From the NCBI GenBank assembly GCA_016839165.1, contig CP069300.1, forward strand, positions 1,612,001 to 1,676,000: a DNA stretch of 64,000 nucleotides, written 5' to 3'. The stretch is from Bradyrhizobium sp. PSBB068 (GTDB taxonomy: Bacteria > Pseudomonadota > Alphaproteobacteria > Rhizobiales > Xanthobacteraceae). The notes beneath the pieces are model-generated. The model made no database searches and had not been told where the DNA came from. It saw only the letters and a list, made by a program, of their open reading frames with translations. A program made the translations under genes and the position numbers. Below, piece by piece: positions 24,847 through 33,881 of the stretch (its first letter is position 1; each line of letters starts with the position of its first letter).

Positions 24847-25520
24847 AACAGGATCACCACCAATTCGAGAGTACGCAGTTCAAGGAGCTGCCCGCGCCGT
24901 TGCCTGTCGGCGAGCGCGTGATCTGGCAAGGGAAGCCGAGTCTCAAAGGACTAGCGTTGCGGTCGTTTCACATCCGTGAGGTCGCGATCTATTTCGGCGT
25001 GCTGCTGGCGTGGCGGCTGTGGTCGAACTGGCTGCACGGAGTCCAAGCGGGCGACGTCGTTATTTCGGCTCTATGGCTGATCGCGCCGGCGATCAGTGCC
25101 ATCGCCGTGCTGGCGGGTCTCGCCTGGTTATTCCGCCGCGCCGCCTGCTACACCATCACCAGCAAGAGGGTCCTGTTCCAGTTCGGCGTCGCGCTGCCGA
25201 TCACCATGAATATTCCGCTGAACAAGATCACCAACGCCGCTCTGAAGATCCATCACGACGGCTCGGGCGATATTCCGCTAGGGGTGTCGGACGGCAAACG
25301 CGTGTCCTACTTGCTGCTGTGGCCGCACATCCGGCCTTGGCGGCTGCGTGCGCCGGAACCCATGATGTGCGCATTGCCGGACCCCGCGGTCGTCGCGGCC
25401 CGGCTTTCGGAGGCGTTGGGAGGTCAGCCCGCTCCAACGGCGGTCGCGCTCTCGACATCCGTCAATCGCAATTTGGTCTCGGACCTCACGGCCAATTCGC
25501 CGTCGACAGCGGCCGCCTGA
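24843..25520 (+). CDS. puhB: Photosynthetic complex assembly protein PuhB
   Basis: 225-residue membrane protein with a bacterial PH-like domain, known to assist reaction-centre assembly. WQGKPS near residue 28 starts the PH-like fold, two hydrophobic helices follow (about residues 55-105), then YTITSKRVLF and SYLLLWPHIRPW. The start is GTG 24843, overlapping puhA by four bases. Placement and sequence fit PuhB well. Confidence 0.92.
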   Translation: MKQDHHQFESTQFKELPAPLPVGERVIWQGKPSLKGLALRSFHIREVAIYFGVLLAWRLWSNWLHGVQAGDVVISALWLIAPAISAIAVLAGLAWLFRRAACYTITSKRVLFQFGVALPITMNIPLNKITNAALKIHHDGSGDIPLGVSDGKRVSYLLLWPHIRPWRLRAPEPMMCALPDPAVVAARLSEALGGQPAPTAVALSTSVNRNLVSDLTANSPSTAAA

Positions 25521-25533
25521 ACGGAGGACACTC

Positions 25534-25992
25534 ATGAGCCAGGCTATCCAGGAGCCCGTGGTCCCCAGAGGCGGCATCATCGCGGCCGCGGCTCTCGTCC
25601 TGTTTTCGCTCGCGACGGTGACAACGGCGCGACTGACGGGGACGGGCGGCGTCCACATGACGTTGCCGCCCGCCGCCGAGAGCCGAGATCTCCAGTTCGA
25701 GGACGCCCAGGACGGTGCAGTGCTGGTGTACGACGCACACGATCGTCAACTCGTGGACACGCTGGCGCCGGGAAGTAATGGCTTCATCCGCGTCGTGCTG
25801 CGCGGGCTCGCGCGGGAGCGCAAGCGCGGCGACATCGGTCGGCAACCGCCGTTTCGCCTCACCCGGTTTGTCAACGGCCAGATCACGCTGACGGACACAT
25901 CGACCGGCAAGCAGATCGACCTCGACGCCTTCGGATCGGCCAATACGGAGGCCTTTGCGCGGCTGATGAAGCTGAAGGGAGGTGGGGCATGA
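25534..25992 (+). CDS. puhC: Photosynthetic complex assembly protein PuhC
   Basis: 152 residues with one N-terminal membrane anchor (IIAAAALVLFSLATVTTARL) and a periplasmic domain containing RDLQFEDAQDGAVLV and NGFIRVVLRGLARER. The family is needed for efficient reaction-centre/LH1 formation. ACGGAGGA precedes the ATG by a few bases. The stop overlaps the next small gene by four bases. Confidence 0.9.
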   Translation: MSQAIQEPVVPRGGIIAAAALVLFSLATVTTARLTGTGGVHMTLPPAAESRDLQFEDAQDGAVLVYDAHDRQLVDTLAPGSNGFIRVVLRGLARERKRGDIGRQPPFRLTRFVNGQITLTDTSTGKQIDLDAFGSANTEAFARLMKLKGGGA

Positions 25993-26294
25993 CGATGCTC
26001 TGGACGACGTCGCGCAAGACGTTCGACGTGCCCTGCACGATCGAGATCGAGCAGACGTCCGAAACGTTGCACGCCCATGTCGTGCTTGACGGCGACATCG
26101 CGATCCAGCCGGGCGACGAGGTCATGGTTCATGACGCGCCGACCGGCGTTGCCTTCGGCGAGCGGCTGGTCGTGCGGAGAACCGCGACCGTGGTGCGGGC
26201 CGGCCCGCTCGACCGGCTATGGGCGCGGATCGAGGGCTATCTGGAATTGACTGAGCTTTACGAAGTCAGCTTCTCAGACGGGAGAGCATCATGA
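25989..26294 (+). CDS. Conserved-position small protein between puhC and acsF, unknown function
   Basis: 101-residue soluble protein, start ATG 25989 overlapping puhC by four bases and stop overlapping acsF by four. It has no membrane segment, cysteine-rich motif or known domain; [11 protein letters not shown] and [19 protein letters not shown] resemble a small beta-rich fold with a C-terminal helix. Its tight coupling inside the puh-acsF operon suggests a role in complex assembly or cyclase function, which is inference only. Confidence 0.85.
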   Translation: MTMLWTTSRKTFDVPCTIEIEQTSETLHAHVVLDGDIAIQPGDEVMVHDAPTGVAFGERLVVRRTATVVRAGPLDRLWARIEGYLELTELYEVSFSDGRAS

Positions 26295-27388
26295 TCAACA
26301 TGGAAGGTGGCACGGCCGGCAGTCTGCAAACACGTCCCGCGATCAAAGGAAGCAGCGAAAGCCTCGACAAGGCTCGCGAGGATACCATCCTCAGCCCGCG
26401 CTTCTACACGACCGATTATGAGGCTATGGATCGCCTCGACGTCAGCCTGGTGCGCTCCGAATGGAATGCCGTCATCAAGGAATTGCGCGCCGATCACAAC
26501 AAGGCGCATTTCGTCAAGACCGACGAATTCAAGAACGACCTGCAATCGCTTCCGCCTGAGCTGCGCAGGGAGTTCAAGGATTTCCTCGTCAGTTCGCTTA
26601 CCGCCGAATTCTCGGGCTGCGTGCTCTACGCGGAGATCAAGAAGCGGATCAAGAACAGGGATATCCAGGAATTGTTCAGCTTCATGAGCCGGGACGAAGC
26701 TCGCCATGCCGGCTTCATTAACGAGATCCTGAAGGATCACGGCATCGGGGTGGATCTGAGCTTCCTCACCAAAGTGAAGAAATACACGTACTTCCGTCCT
26801 AAATTCATCTTCTACGCGACCTACCTGTCGGAGAAGATCGGCTATGCCCGCTACATTACGATCTACCGGCAGATGGAGCGACATCCCGAGCGGCAATTCC
26901 ATCCGATCTTCCGCTGGTTCGAATTGTGGTGCAACGACGAGTTCCGCCATGGCGAGGCGTTTGCGCTGTTGATGCGCGCCGATCCGTCGCTGCTGCGCGG
27001 ACTCAACAAGCTCTGGATCCGATTCTTCCTGCTCGCCGTATTCGCAACCATGTATGTTCGTGATCACATGCGTCCCGCTTTCCACGACGCGCTCGGAATG
27101 GATCCCACAGAGTACGACATGCGGGTCTTCCGCATCACTTCCGAGATTTCCAAGCAGGTGTTTCCGGTCACGCTGGATATCGAGAACCCGCGCTTTTTTG
27201 CAGGTCTCGAGCGCTTGCGCATGATTTCGGAAGCGATTGCGGATGCGCGCGAGGACGGCGGCTTGTTGTCGAAAGTGAAGCGCGCAGGCCTTGCGGTCCG
27301 GGCTGGGCTGACGTTTGCGCGGCTGTTCCTGCTGCCGGTGAAGCCTAACGCGCTCCCGCGCGAAATCTGTCTGCAACCGGCCTGGTGA
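26291..27388 (+). CDS. acsF: Aerobic Mg-protoporphyrin IX monomethyl ester oxidative cyclase
   Basis: Diiron oxygenase forming the fifth ring of protochlorophyllide with O2. 365 residues. Diiron motifs are visible as [17 protein letters not shown] and [10 protein letters not shown], giving the two E/DExRH pairs. Presence of AcsF points to pigment synthesis under air, as in aerobic photosynthetic bradyrhizobia. It lies between the small gene at 25989 and puhE with an overlap upstream and an 8-base gap downstream. Confidence 0.96.
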   Translation: MINMEGGTAGSLQTRPAIKGSSESLDKAREDTILSPRFYTTDYEAMDRLDVSLVRSEWNAVIKELRADHNKAHFVKTDEFKNDLQSLPPELRREFKDFLVSSLTAEFSGCVLYAEIKKRIKNRDIQELFSFMSRDEARHAGFINEILKDHGIGVDLSFLTKVKKYTYFRPKFIFYATYLSEKIGYARYITIYRQMERHPERQFHPIFRWFELWCNDEFRHGEAFALLMRADPSLLRGLNKLWIRFFLLAVFATMYVRDHMRPAFHDALGMDPTEYDMRVFRITSEISKQVFPVTLDIENPRFFAGLERLRMISEAIADAREDGGLLSKVKRAGLAVRAGLTFARLFLLPVKPNALPREICLQPAW

Positions 27389-27395
27389 GGAGAGT

Positions 27396-28412
27396 GTGTT
27401 GATCGCCGCATACACGGTCCCCCCCATCTACGCTGCTTTCGTGTGGTGGTTCAGCACCGGGGCCGTGCTGTTGCTGGTCGGACGCTCGGGACGGTTCGAA
27501 CTGTCGCGAGCGTTCCTCGCAGTTGGGCTGCTCGCGGGGTCGCTCGGAGGCCTCGCGCTAACCGCTGGCGATGCGAGCGTCGGCGGCGCCTATACGGCCT
27601 TCACTTGCACGATCCTGCTGTGGGCTGCCCAGGAGATCACTTTTCTCGCGGGGTGGCTGACGGGGCCGCGCCCGCAGCAATGTCCGGTCGGCGCGACCGG
27701 CGGGTCGCGCCTCGGTTTCGCCTTGCAGGCCATCCTCTATCACGAATTCGCTCTGCTGGCCTGTGGCGCCGCCATTGTCGCGCTGACGTGGGCCAGCCCT
27801 AACCAGGTCGGTCTCTGGACCTTTGCGGCGCTTTGGGTGCTGCGGCAAAGCGCCAAGATCAACCTCTTCCTTGGCGTGCCCGTCACCAACGACGAGTTGA
27901 TGCCGGACGCGGTGCGATTCCTGAAGACGTTCTTCGCGCGCAGGCCGATCAGCGGCTTCTTTCCGGTCTCGGTCACGCTTGCGACCGCGGCTCTCGTCAT
28001 CATGATCCAGCGCATTGTCGAAGTGTCGGTCACGCCTTTCGAGATCGCCAGCCTGACGCTGGTATCGACGCTGTTTGCGCTCGGCGTTGTCGAGCATTGG
28101 TTCATGTTGCTTCCGCTGCCGGCGATCACGCTGTGGGGCTGGGGCATGCGCTCGGGTTTCCCGCCGGAGGACATCACGATGGAACAGGAACAAGACGCCA
28201 AGGCCATTGCTGCGCCGCTCAATCTCGTCGTGCTCGCGGATATGCGCCCCGATGCGACGCCTCCCAAAGTCTCGCAGGCGGCCTGCGCGCGACTGCGGCT
28301 CGAAGACCAGTTTCGTCAGAGTTATCGCGAGCAGCAGGCAAGAGAAGGCCTCACGGCGGCTCACCAGATCTGTCCTGAGCCGGAGGCAACAATCAAGGGG
28401 AGAACGTCATGA
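27396..28412 (+). CDS. puhE: Photosynthetic complex assembly protein PuhE
   Basis: 338-residue membrane protein with about eight hydrophobic helices, matching the PuhE (putative photosynthetic complex assembly protein 2) family placed between acsF and hemA. Motifs: [17 protein letters not shown] at the N terminus, [20 protein letters not shown] in the middle and [11 protein letters not shown]. The start is GTG 27396 or TTG 27399; AGGAG at 27388-27392 spaces better with the TTG. Its stop overlaps hemA (ATGA). Confidence 0.9.
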   Translation: MLIAAYTVPPIYAAFVWWFSTGAVLLLVGRSGRFELSRAFLAVGLLAGSLGGLALTAGDASVGGAYTAFTCTILLWAAQEITFLAGWLTGPRPQQCPVGATGGSRLGFALQAILYHEFALLACGAAIVALTWASPNQVGLWTFAALWVLRQSAKINLFLGVPVTNDELMPDAVRFLKTFFARRPISGFFPVSVTLATAALVIMIQRIVEVSVTPFEIASLTLVSTLFALGVVEHWFMLLPLPAITLWGWGMRSGFPPEDITMEQEQDAKAIAAPLNLVVLADMRPDATPPKVSQAACARLRLEDQFRQSYREQQAREGLTAAHQICPEPEATIKGRTS

Positions 28413-29620
28413 ACTACGAAGCCTATTTTCGTCGGCAGCTCGAAGGTCTTCATCGCGAGGGCCGCTACCGCGTGTTCGCCGATCTTGAACGCAGGGCAGG
28501 CGCATTTCCCCGCGCCAAGCATCATCATCCGGGCGGCGCCGGTGAAGTCACTGTCTGGTGCTCCAACGATTACCTGGGCATGGGCCAGCACCCCGCGGTC
28601 CTGAAGGCGATGCATGAGGCGCTCGACAGTTGCGGCGCAGGGGCCGGCGGCACACGCAACATCGCCGGAACCAATCACTATCACGTGCTGCTGGAGAAGG
28701 AGTTAGCCGACCTTCACGGCAAGGAGGCAGCACTTCTATTTACGTCGGGCTACGTCTCCAACATGGCGTCGCTGAGCACGCTGGCGTCGCGGATGCCCGG
28801 CTGCACAATCCTGTCGGATGAGCTCAATCACGCGTCGATGATCGAGGGGATCAGGCACAGCCGCAGCGAGACCCGCATCTTCGCCCACAACGACCCGCGC
28901 GATCTCGAGCGCAAGCTCGGCGATCTCGACCCGCATGCGCCCAAGCTGGTGGCCTTCGAGTCCGTCTATTCGATGGATGGCGACATTGCGCCGATTGCCG
29001 AACTTTGTGACGTCGCGGACGCCCACAATGCCATGACCTATCTCGACGAGGTGCACGGCGTCGGTCTCTATGGACCGAAGGGCGGTGGCGTCGCCGACCG
29101 GGAAGGCGTAAACCACCGCCTGACCGTGATCGAAGGCACCCTGGCAAAGGCGTTCGGTGTCATCGGCGGCTACGTCGCGGCGTCGGCCACGATCTGTGAT
29201 TTCATCCGCAGCTTCGCCTCTGGCTTCATCTTCACCACGTCGCTACCGCCGGCGGTCGCTGCTGGCGCGCTTACCAGCATCCGTCATCTGAAATCGAGCG
29301 CGGCGGAACGAGAGCGGCATCAGGATCGCGTCGCGCGGCTGCGCAGGCGGCTCGATGAGGCAGGGGTTGCTCACCTGGACAATCCCAGCCACATCGTCCC
29401 GGTGATGGTCTGCGACCCTGTCTTGTGCAAGCAGATCAGCGATGTGCTGATCGAGCGCTACGGCATTTATGTGCAGCCGATCAACTACCCGACCGTGCCG
29501 CGCGGCACTGAGCGGTTGCGCATCACGCCGTCGCCGCATCACACTGATGCCGACATCGAGCATTTGGTGAATGCCCTTGCAGAGATCTGGGCGGAGGTTG
29601 GGCTCGCCAAGGCAGCTTGA
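28409..29620 (+). CDS. hemA: 5-aminolevulinate synthase
   Basis: PLP enzyme condensing glycine and succinyl-CoA to ALA, the first step of haem and bacteriochlorophyll synthesis by the Shemin route. 403 residues. [11 protein letters not shown] near the N terminus is the family signature, [12 protein letters not shown] holds the PLP-contacting Asp and His, and EGTLAKAFG carries the Schiff-base Lys. Its location at the end of the pigment operon lets ALA supply rise with pigment demand. Another hemA elsewhere in the genome is likely but not visible here. Confidence 0.97.
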   Translation: MNYEAYFRRQLEGLHREGRYRVFADLERRAGAFPRAKHHHPGGAGEVTVWCSNDYLGMGQHPAVLKAMHEALDSCGAGAGGTRNIAGTNHYHVLLEKELADLHGKEAALLFTSGYVSNMASLSTLASRMPGCTILSDELNHASMIEGIRHSRSETRIFAHNDPRDLERKLGDLDPHAPKLVAFESVYSMDGDIAPIAELCDVADAHNAMTYLDEVHGVGLYGPKGGGVADREGVNHRLTVIEGTLAKAFGVIGGYVAASATICDFIRSFASGFIFTTSLPPAVAAGALTSIRHLKSSAAERERHQDRVARLRRRLDEAGVAHLDNPSHIVPVMVCDPVLCKQISDVLIERYGIYVQPINYPTVPRGTERLRITPSPHHTDADIEHLVNALAEIWAEVGLAKAA

Positions 29621-29702
29621 TCTGCTGTTCTTGGGCGACTGATCCAGGCGATCGGGGTCCGTCGATGGCACGATAGGCAATTCTTTCGAACCCCGGTCGA
29701 TC

Positions 29703-30182
29703 ATGCGGAAGTTGATGAAGTTTCTTCATACGATGGGAGCGATCGGCGTCGTCGGCGCGGTTGCGTGCTTTCTTGTCATGGCAGGCTGTGCGCCCGCACC
29801 GGACTCGATCGCGCAGTACGCATCGCTCAGCGTCGCGACGGGTGCAGTGGCGACCTGGATATTTATGCCCTCTCTTGGGCTCACTCTGGTGGCCGGATTG
29901 TTGGCCATCGCTGCGAACAGGGCCTTCCACAACGCCGGTTGGGCATGGGCAAAACTCGCAACGGGCGTTCTTGTTTTCGAATGGGGTTTTGTCTCCGTGG
30001 TTGGGCCGCTTCAGCAGGAAGCGGAGCAAAGTGCGCGAGCGTTGGCCGGCGAAATCGATCCCGTTACGCTAGCCGGCGAATTGGGGACGCGTCGCGCTTC
30101 GCTTTGGGTGTTTCTAGCCATAGCGATGGCCAACATCGTTCTCGGGGTATGGCGGCCGCGGCTTACGCGGTTGAAGGACTAA
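29703..30182 (+). CDS. DUF2269-like integral membrane protein
   Basis: 159 residues with four predicted membrane helices. KFLHTMGAIGVVGA resembles the first helix of DUF2269-type membrane proteins; the rest (TWIFMPSLGLTLVAG, WAKLATGVLVFEWGF, LWVFLAIAMANIVLGVW) is hydrophobic with short polar loops. ATG 29703 lies 82 bases after hemA on the same strand. Its function is unknown; it could be the last gene of the photosynthesis cluster. Confidence 0.75.
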   Translation: MRKLMKFLHTMGAIGVVGAVACFLVMAGCAPAPDSIAQYASLSVATGAVATWIFMPSLGLTLVAGLLAIAANRAFHNAGWAWAKLATGVLVFEWGFVSVVGPLQQEAEQSARALAGEIDPVTLAGELGTRRASLWVFLAIAMANIVLGVWRPRLTRLKD

Positions 30183-30318
30183 GTCGTGACGAAAAGCGCT
30201 CGGCATGGCGAGACCCGGACCCCGCGCAACTTCACCAGATGGTCCATGAAGGGCTTGCTATAAGCGCGGTCCGCAACTTCACGAGCTTTGGACCGTATAG
30301 GCCCGCGGCGTTGCGAAG

Positions 30319-30332
30319 TCGTCTAAAGACGA
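30319..30332. repeat. Short perfect inverted repeat
   Basis: TCGTCT-AA-AGACGA, a 6-bp stem, 11 bases before a longer hairpin. Confidence 0.4.
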
Positions 30333-30343
30333 AGGCGCTCTGT

Positions 30344-30370
30344 GAGCCGATCCTCGACGTGGATCGGCTC
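30344..30370. terminator. Strong hairpin downstream of the photosynthesis cluster
   Basis: GAGCCGATCC, a 7-base loop, then GGATCGGCTC: a perfect 10-bp stem. There is no T-run after it, so it may be a transcript-stabilising or factor-dependent end rather than a classic terminator. Confidence 0.4.
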
Positions 30371-30762
30371 CCATGCTGGCGGAAGCGCTCAAATTGAAAC
30401 GCAAACGTCCAGGCCAACTGCGGCCCGGGAGAATAGTAGCGAAGACGGGTATCGCTGGATTTCGCAGGGCGCAGACGCAATGACGCTTCCAAGCGGCCGC
30501 GCGAGGTCAAGCACGCTATGCTGTATTCAGGTCAGGCGATTGACGTCGAAATCGTGGCGGCGGGAAAGGAATGGAATTTTAGCAACCGTGCCGGCGCGTT
30601 ATCGGAAACATCACGTTCCGGGTTAAGTTGCTCTGCGACAGAAAAGCAGAGCTTCCGATGCAGTGGGACTGGGCGATGCAGCGAACCCAGCTATATTGGT
30701 GAACCACAGCCTCAAAAGTGGATTTGGGGCTTTGAGCTGCTGCCGGCTTGATGGACGCCGGG

Positions 30763-30981
30763 TTAAGCTAATGCCCCCCTGCGCTCGAACTCAACTGGGC
30801 TGAGATAACCGATGGTCGAGTGCCTGCGGGTCGTGTTGTAGAATCTTTCGATGTAGTCGAACACATCGGATCGTGCCTCATCTCTGGTCCTGTAGATCTT
30901 GTTGGCGGTCCGTTCGGTCTTGAGCGATGAGAAGAAGCTCTCCATCGCCGCATTGTCCCAGACATTGCCGGAACGGCTCAT
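30763..30981 (-). pseudogene. IS3-family transposase, C-terminal fragment
   Basis: About 72 residues matching the C-terminal end of the IS3-group OrfB integrase domain: SMSRSGNVWDNAAMESFF with the last catalytic Glu, then YNTTRRHSTIGYLSPVEFE. The full protein would be near 280-300 residues; the frame stops resembling a transposase just past 31000, where TTCCCTG repeats begin. It is a remnant, not a functional element, and no matching OrfA or second end was found. Confidence 0.85.
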
Positions 30982-31005
30982 GCTGCAGCCGATGCTGTTG
31001 TTTAA

Positions 31006-31163
31006 TAGGGAATTCCCTGTTCTCGAACGGCTTTTTCCCTGTTCGCTTGATCAGGGAATCCGCGAATAAACGCCTCCGGCACAGGGAGTTCTCGTCGTTA
31101 ATATCTTCGCGAAGGGGAAAAATCGCGAAATTCCCTGAAAAATTCCCTGTTTGCAGGGAAATT
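31006..31163. repeat. Cluster of TTCCCTG/CAGGGAA repeats with hairpins
   Basis: Repeated TTCCCTG or CAGGGA words occur in both orientations. They include palindrome GGGAATTCCC at 31008-31017, TTCGCGA/TCGCGAA at 31106-31112 and 31123-31129, and AATTCCCTG/CAGGGAAATT at 31141-31163. Similar words are familiar from dispersed rhizobial intergenic repeats. They border the truncated transposase. The next 300 bases to 31468 hold no gene I can support. Confidence 0.6.
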
Positions 31164-31468
31164 GCCCGGAGACGGCTGCGATCAGCACTGCGCCCCCAGC
31201 CATATACAAGATACTGGATTTTGTTGTGAAAATAGCCTTGCTCAAGGCGGCATTTCTCGCGCATTTGGAAATTCCGTTTGCAATTCTGTGCTGGTTTCGT
31301 TTTTGGTCGAAGGGATTGTCGCGCGTTGAACGTCGCTCAACTTGTCAAAATACTAATTGAGCGGATGACTGCGCGTTGCAAGTTTCCGACCGCAGCCGTC
31401 GACGCCGCGTGCGGGATCGACGGTTGCAGAACCCGCCGTGTTTTGTAGCGTTCAACGAAGCGCGAAGT

Positions 31469-32175
31469 CTATCCTTGAGATCGGGCGCAAGCCTTCGAAA
31501 TTGGGGAGGTCTGCGCTTCGTCTCGAGGTGATGCTGCTCCATCAGCATTCTGCTGATCGAGTTCCTTCTGTGCCAAGAGATGTGCGTGCCACTTGCGGGT
31601 CGCAGCCAACGCTCGCATCATCGTCTCCTTGGCATAGCCGCGATAGGCCTGTGCGGTCTTGTGGCCCGAGAGCGCACGACCTTGGCCGTCTGTCAGCTCC
31701 GCTTCCTCGAGTTTGGTCATGCCGCCGTGTCGACAGGAATCAAGCGTGAACAGCTTTGACACGCCGTCGATCTTCTTGCGCATCTGCTGCACTACTTTTC
31801 CATGCCAGGGTAGGACCACACTTTGGCATCGCCCTTGCATTCACCCTTTTGGATCCGACGCATAATCATCGGGACGCCAAGCTTTAGCAGATGACTCAAA
31901 ACGTCCTCCGCTTCGGCATAAAACTTGATGGTCTCACCATCGAGAGTCTCTTCGAGCGGATGCCAGACCAGCGCTTTATTCTTGTGGTGCTCGATGCGTA
32001 CAGCGTTTGGCCAGTTCTTGCTGCGGTAGTCCGGCCACGTCAAAAACCCGGCCAATACGTTCTCCGGCCGTTGCAGCCATGCAAGGCAGATCACCGCGAC
32101 GGCTGCGGGTTCAGGTCGCCCTTCTTTGGCGCAGCCCCATGCAAATTCATAAACCTCTTCTCTAGAGTTCTGCCG
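31469..32175 (-). pseudogene. Tyrosine recombinase (integrase), middle and C-terminal part, frameshifted
   Basis: Reading leftward from a stop near 32175, one frame gives AVICLAWLQRPENVLAGFLTW...GDAKVWSYPGMEK. A second frame continues VVQQMRKKIDG...SCRHGGMT (catalytic Arg/His region), LSGHKTAQAYRGY (His and the nucleophilic Tyr) and a tail ending at 31469. The join is at an AAAA run (31796-31799 on the plus strand); adding one A restores the frame. The N-terminal part lies apart at 32795-33016, separated by an AraC remnant. The recombinase is therefore dead. Its catalytic half is otherwise well preserved, which suggests recent loss. Confidence 0.8.
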
Positions 32176-32469
32176 AATCTATTCTGTCGGTCGAACCATC
32201 GCTTACCGGGAAATGGGTGCCGATCGCCTTCCAGCGATCAGGTCGGACGGAGAACGCTGATCCGTGTCGAAGACGCTGAAGCTTGGCTGGCAAGCCGGCC
32301 AAGCTTTCACAACCGACAACCGGAACGCGGTCAATGACAATACATGTCCCACCGCTGGACTGCGAGTGGTCAGATCCGATTTCGGCTAGCCTGCAGAGGC
32401 ACCCGATTGCCGACCTCACTGCGCCCGCGCGGTTCGCTCGGTATCGCCGCATCGACCGGATCTACGCTG
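32176..32469. other. Non-coding stretch between integrase and AraC remnants
   Basis: No gene is recognised. The sequence separates the integrase middle part from its N-terminal part and is likely debris of the insertion or deletion that split it. Confidence 0.4.
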
Positions 32470-32706
32470 AGTTCCCCCGAGTTGATGAAGATCGCGGTAT
32501 ATGTCGAAGACAACTTAGGGGAGCCAATCAAGCTAAGCGTCTCCCATTTTGCGCGCCTGTTCAAACTAAGCACTGGCGTCACTGCGATGAGTTTCGTGGA
32601 ACAGTGCCGGGTTCGTCGCGCCCAGACCTTGATCCATGATCGTGATTTGCCTTTGGTCGAAGTGGCGCTGATTACCGGGTTTTCCGACCAAGCCATTTCA
32701 CGCGAC
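32470..32706 (+). pseudogene. AraC-family regulator remnant
   Basis: YVEDNLGEPIKLS is followed directly by VSHFARLFKLSTGVTAMSFVEQCRVRRAQTLI and LPLVEVALITGFSDQ, the AraC/XylS double helix-turn-helix. About ten residues of the first helix region appear deleted between the two parts, and the frame leaves the family straight after FSDQ, so the end is lost. The ligand-binding N-terminal domain is not recognisable upstream. Non-functional. Confidence 0.7.
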
Positions 32707-32794
32707 GCTATCGTCTATACGCCGGCTGCACGGCTGCCGCTTTTGCGCGTGAGCATGGGCGCAGGCGTGCCGCACAGCGGTTCCACCACTCGCC

Positions 32795-33016
32795 CTAGGT
32801 GGTCAACTCGCTGGCGTCACCAATCGATACTCTGACGGAGGAGGCCCGCTTTCCTCGTTGACTGAGATCACCTTGAACAGTGAAGGTCCTTTTTCGCTTC
32901 CCGACTACCACGAAGAAGCCTTTCAACTCGGTGTCGCGAGCCAGATACCAGCCGTCTTCAGGAGTCGGCAGCTGAGCGATGGCCTTATCGCTGAGAGCAG
33001 TGCGAATGTCGGTCAT
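32795..33016 (-). pseudogene. Integrase N-terminal (arm DNA-binding) fragment
   Basis: 73 residues from ATG 33016: ALSDKAIAQLPTPEDGWYLARDTELKGFFV is the DUF4102-type arm-binding domain of island tyrosine recombinases. It reads away from the tRNA-Lys fragment at 33199-33241, about 180 bases upstream. It should continue into the part at 31469-32175 but is cut off by AraC-related sequence. Confidence 0.75.
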
Positions 33017-33198
33017 GAGGGTCGACGTGAACTGCTAAACCGGTTTTCAAACGGTTTTGGCGAACTGAGCTGTTTGAAGGTCAGGGTTCGCTTTGCTGCG
33101 AAGCTGTGCGACGAGTCTCTGTAAATAAAAGACCTTTCTCGACTTCATCGTAGTGTAGCGCAGACTCAGAAATCGCAGAGAGGCTTCGGTGTTTTTGA

Positions 33199-33241
33199 AC
33201 TCTTATTCAGCGGGTCCCAGGTTCGAGCCCTGGTGCGCCCA
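33199..33241 (+). repeat. 3' half of tRNA-Lys(CUU), probable attachment site
   Basis: From ACTCTTATTCAG (anticodon loop with CTT) through GGGTCCCAGG-TTCGAGC-CCTGG (T arm) to GCGCCCA, this is a tRNA-Lys 3' half. No 5' half precedes it, and no CCA follows. With an integrase fragment next to it, the simplest reading is an att site left by an element that used the 3' end of tRNA-Lys. Because the fragment's 5' side faces left, the element lay to the left. Confidence 0.65.
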
Positions 33242-33440
33242 ACATTGCGAAAGGCTTCTTCGTCAATTGCTTACGGGGGAAGTTGCCGAGAACAGCAAGG
33301 GTCTCGTGCGACGTTTCTCCATTCAGGGCCTCGCGGCCAGATGGCAGTGCGCCTTCTCTTTGTTTCCGTAGCTTCACCCATTCAGTACGGCGCCTTGATC
33401 CAAGGGTACATGCCAATCAGGGACCCGTCGTAGAATACGA
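33242..33440. other. Non-coding stretch right of the tRNA fragment
   Basis: Nothing gene-like is seen on either strand. It lies between the tRNA-Lys fragment and the palindromic repeat and is presumed chromosomal side sequence. Confidence 0.4.
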
Positions 33441-33545
33441 TACTAAAGCGCGATGAGATTTGGTTGAATCGTCATCGCGCTTTAGCCCTTTGTTTGCGCA
33501 TGATCTTTTCGGAAAACCGCTTCGCACTTTTCCGAATCGTACTTT
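33441..33545. repeat. Rhizobial dispersed palindromic repeat
   Basis: AAAGCGCGATGA (33445-33456) and TCATCGCGCTTT (33472-33483) form a perfect 12-bp stem. A second stem, TTTTCGGAAAA...TTTTCCGAA, follows about 30 bases on. This two-hairpin arrangement is common between genes in Bradyrhizobium and relatives. Confidence 0.7.
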
Positions 33546-33638
33546 AGGGCGAGCAAAACGGACATTTGCCCAGCTCGCCGAAGTCGGTCATCGCTTGCCG
33601 CAGAGTGTGTGGAAGGCACGGCCTCCCCCTGTGCGATC

Positions 33639-33881
33639 CTAACGCTCAACTTTGGCCCTGAATAGACTTTCTCCCCTTCGACGGAAAATCGTGCGGCCGT
33701 CGCGACTTTCGCCGGCCGGAACGATGTAGGCCTCGCACTCCTGCTGCTGAAGGAGCTCCCCGCACATATCCCGCAACCGTTGGTTGGCCGGTCGTGATGG
33801 AAGCGCGCGAAAGCGCTTGAGGATGTCAAGCATGACGATGTGCTGTGGCGGGCATCTCCAGAACACCAGACATCCGCTCAC
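33639..33881 (-). CDS. Small hypothetical protein after the response regulator
   Basis: 80 residues if started at GTG 33881, overlapping the response-regulator stop by four bases; ATG 33833 (MLDILKRFRALPS) would give 64. Charged and probably soluble, with CGELLQQQECEAYIVPAGESRDGRTIF; no domain is recognised. The overlap supports a real coupled gene, but the evidence is thin. Confidence 0.4.
   Translation of the reverse strand: MSGCLVFWRCPPQHIVMLDILKRFRALPSRPANQRLRDMCGELLQQQECEAYIVPAGESRDGRTIFRRRGESLFRAKVER

Larger units (their letters stand above)
30183..30762. other. Gene-free stretch after the photosynthesis cluster
   Basis: No reading frame here resembles a gene. It holds two perfect inverted repeats, listed separately (30319-30332 and 30344-30370). 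It ends at the IS3-type transposase fragment. Confidence 0.5.

Noticed and set aside
31006..31163. CRISPR array
   Set aside because: The repeats are short (7-10 bases), in both orientations and irregularly spaced, with no cas genes.
33160..33241. Complete tRNA-Lys gene
   Set aside because: Only the 3' half is present; no acceptor 5' strand or D arm precedes it.
33207..33416. Minus-strand frame of 69 codons reading through the tRNA fragment
   Set aside because: Its C-terminal end is simply the antisense of the tRNA T arm (GLEPGTR), a common false call beside tRNAs.
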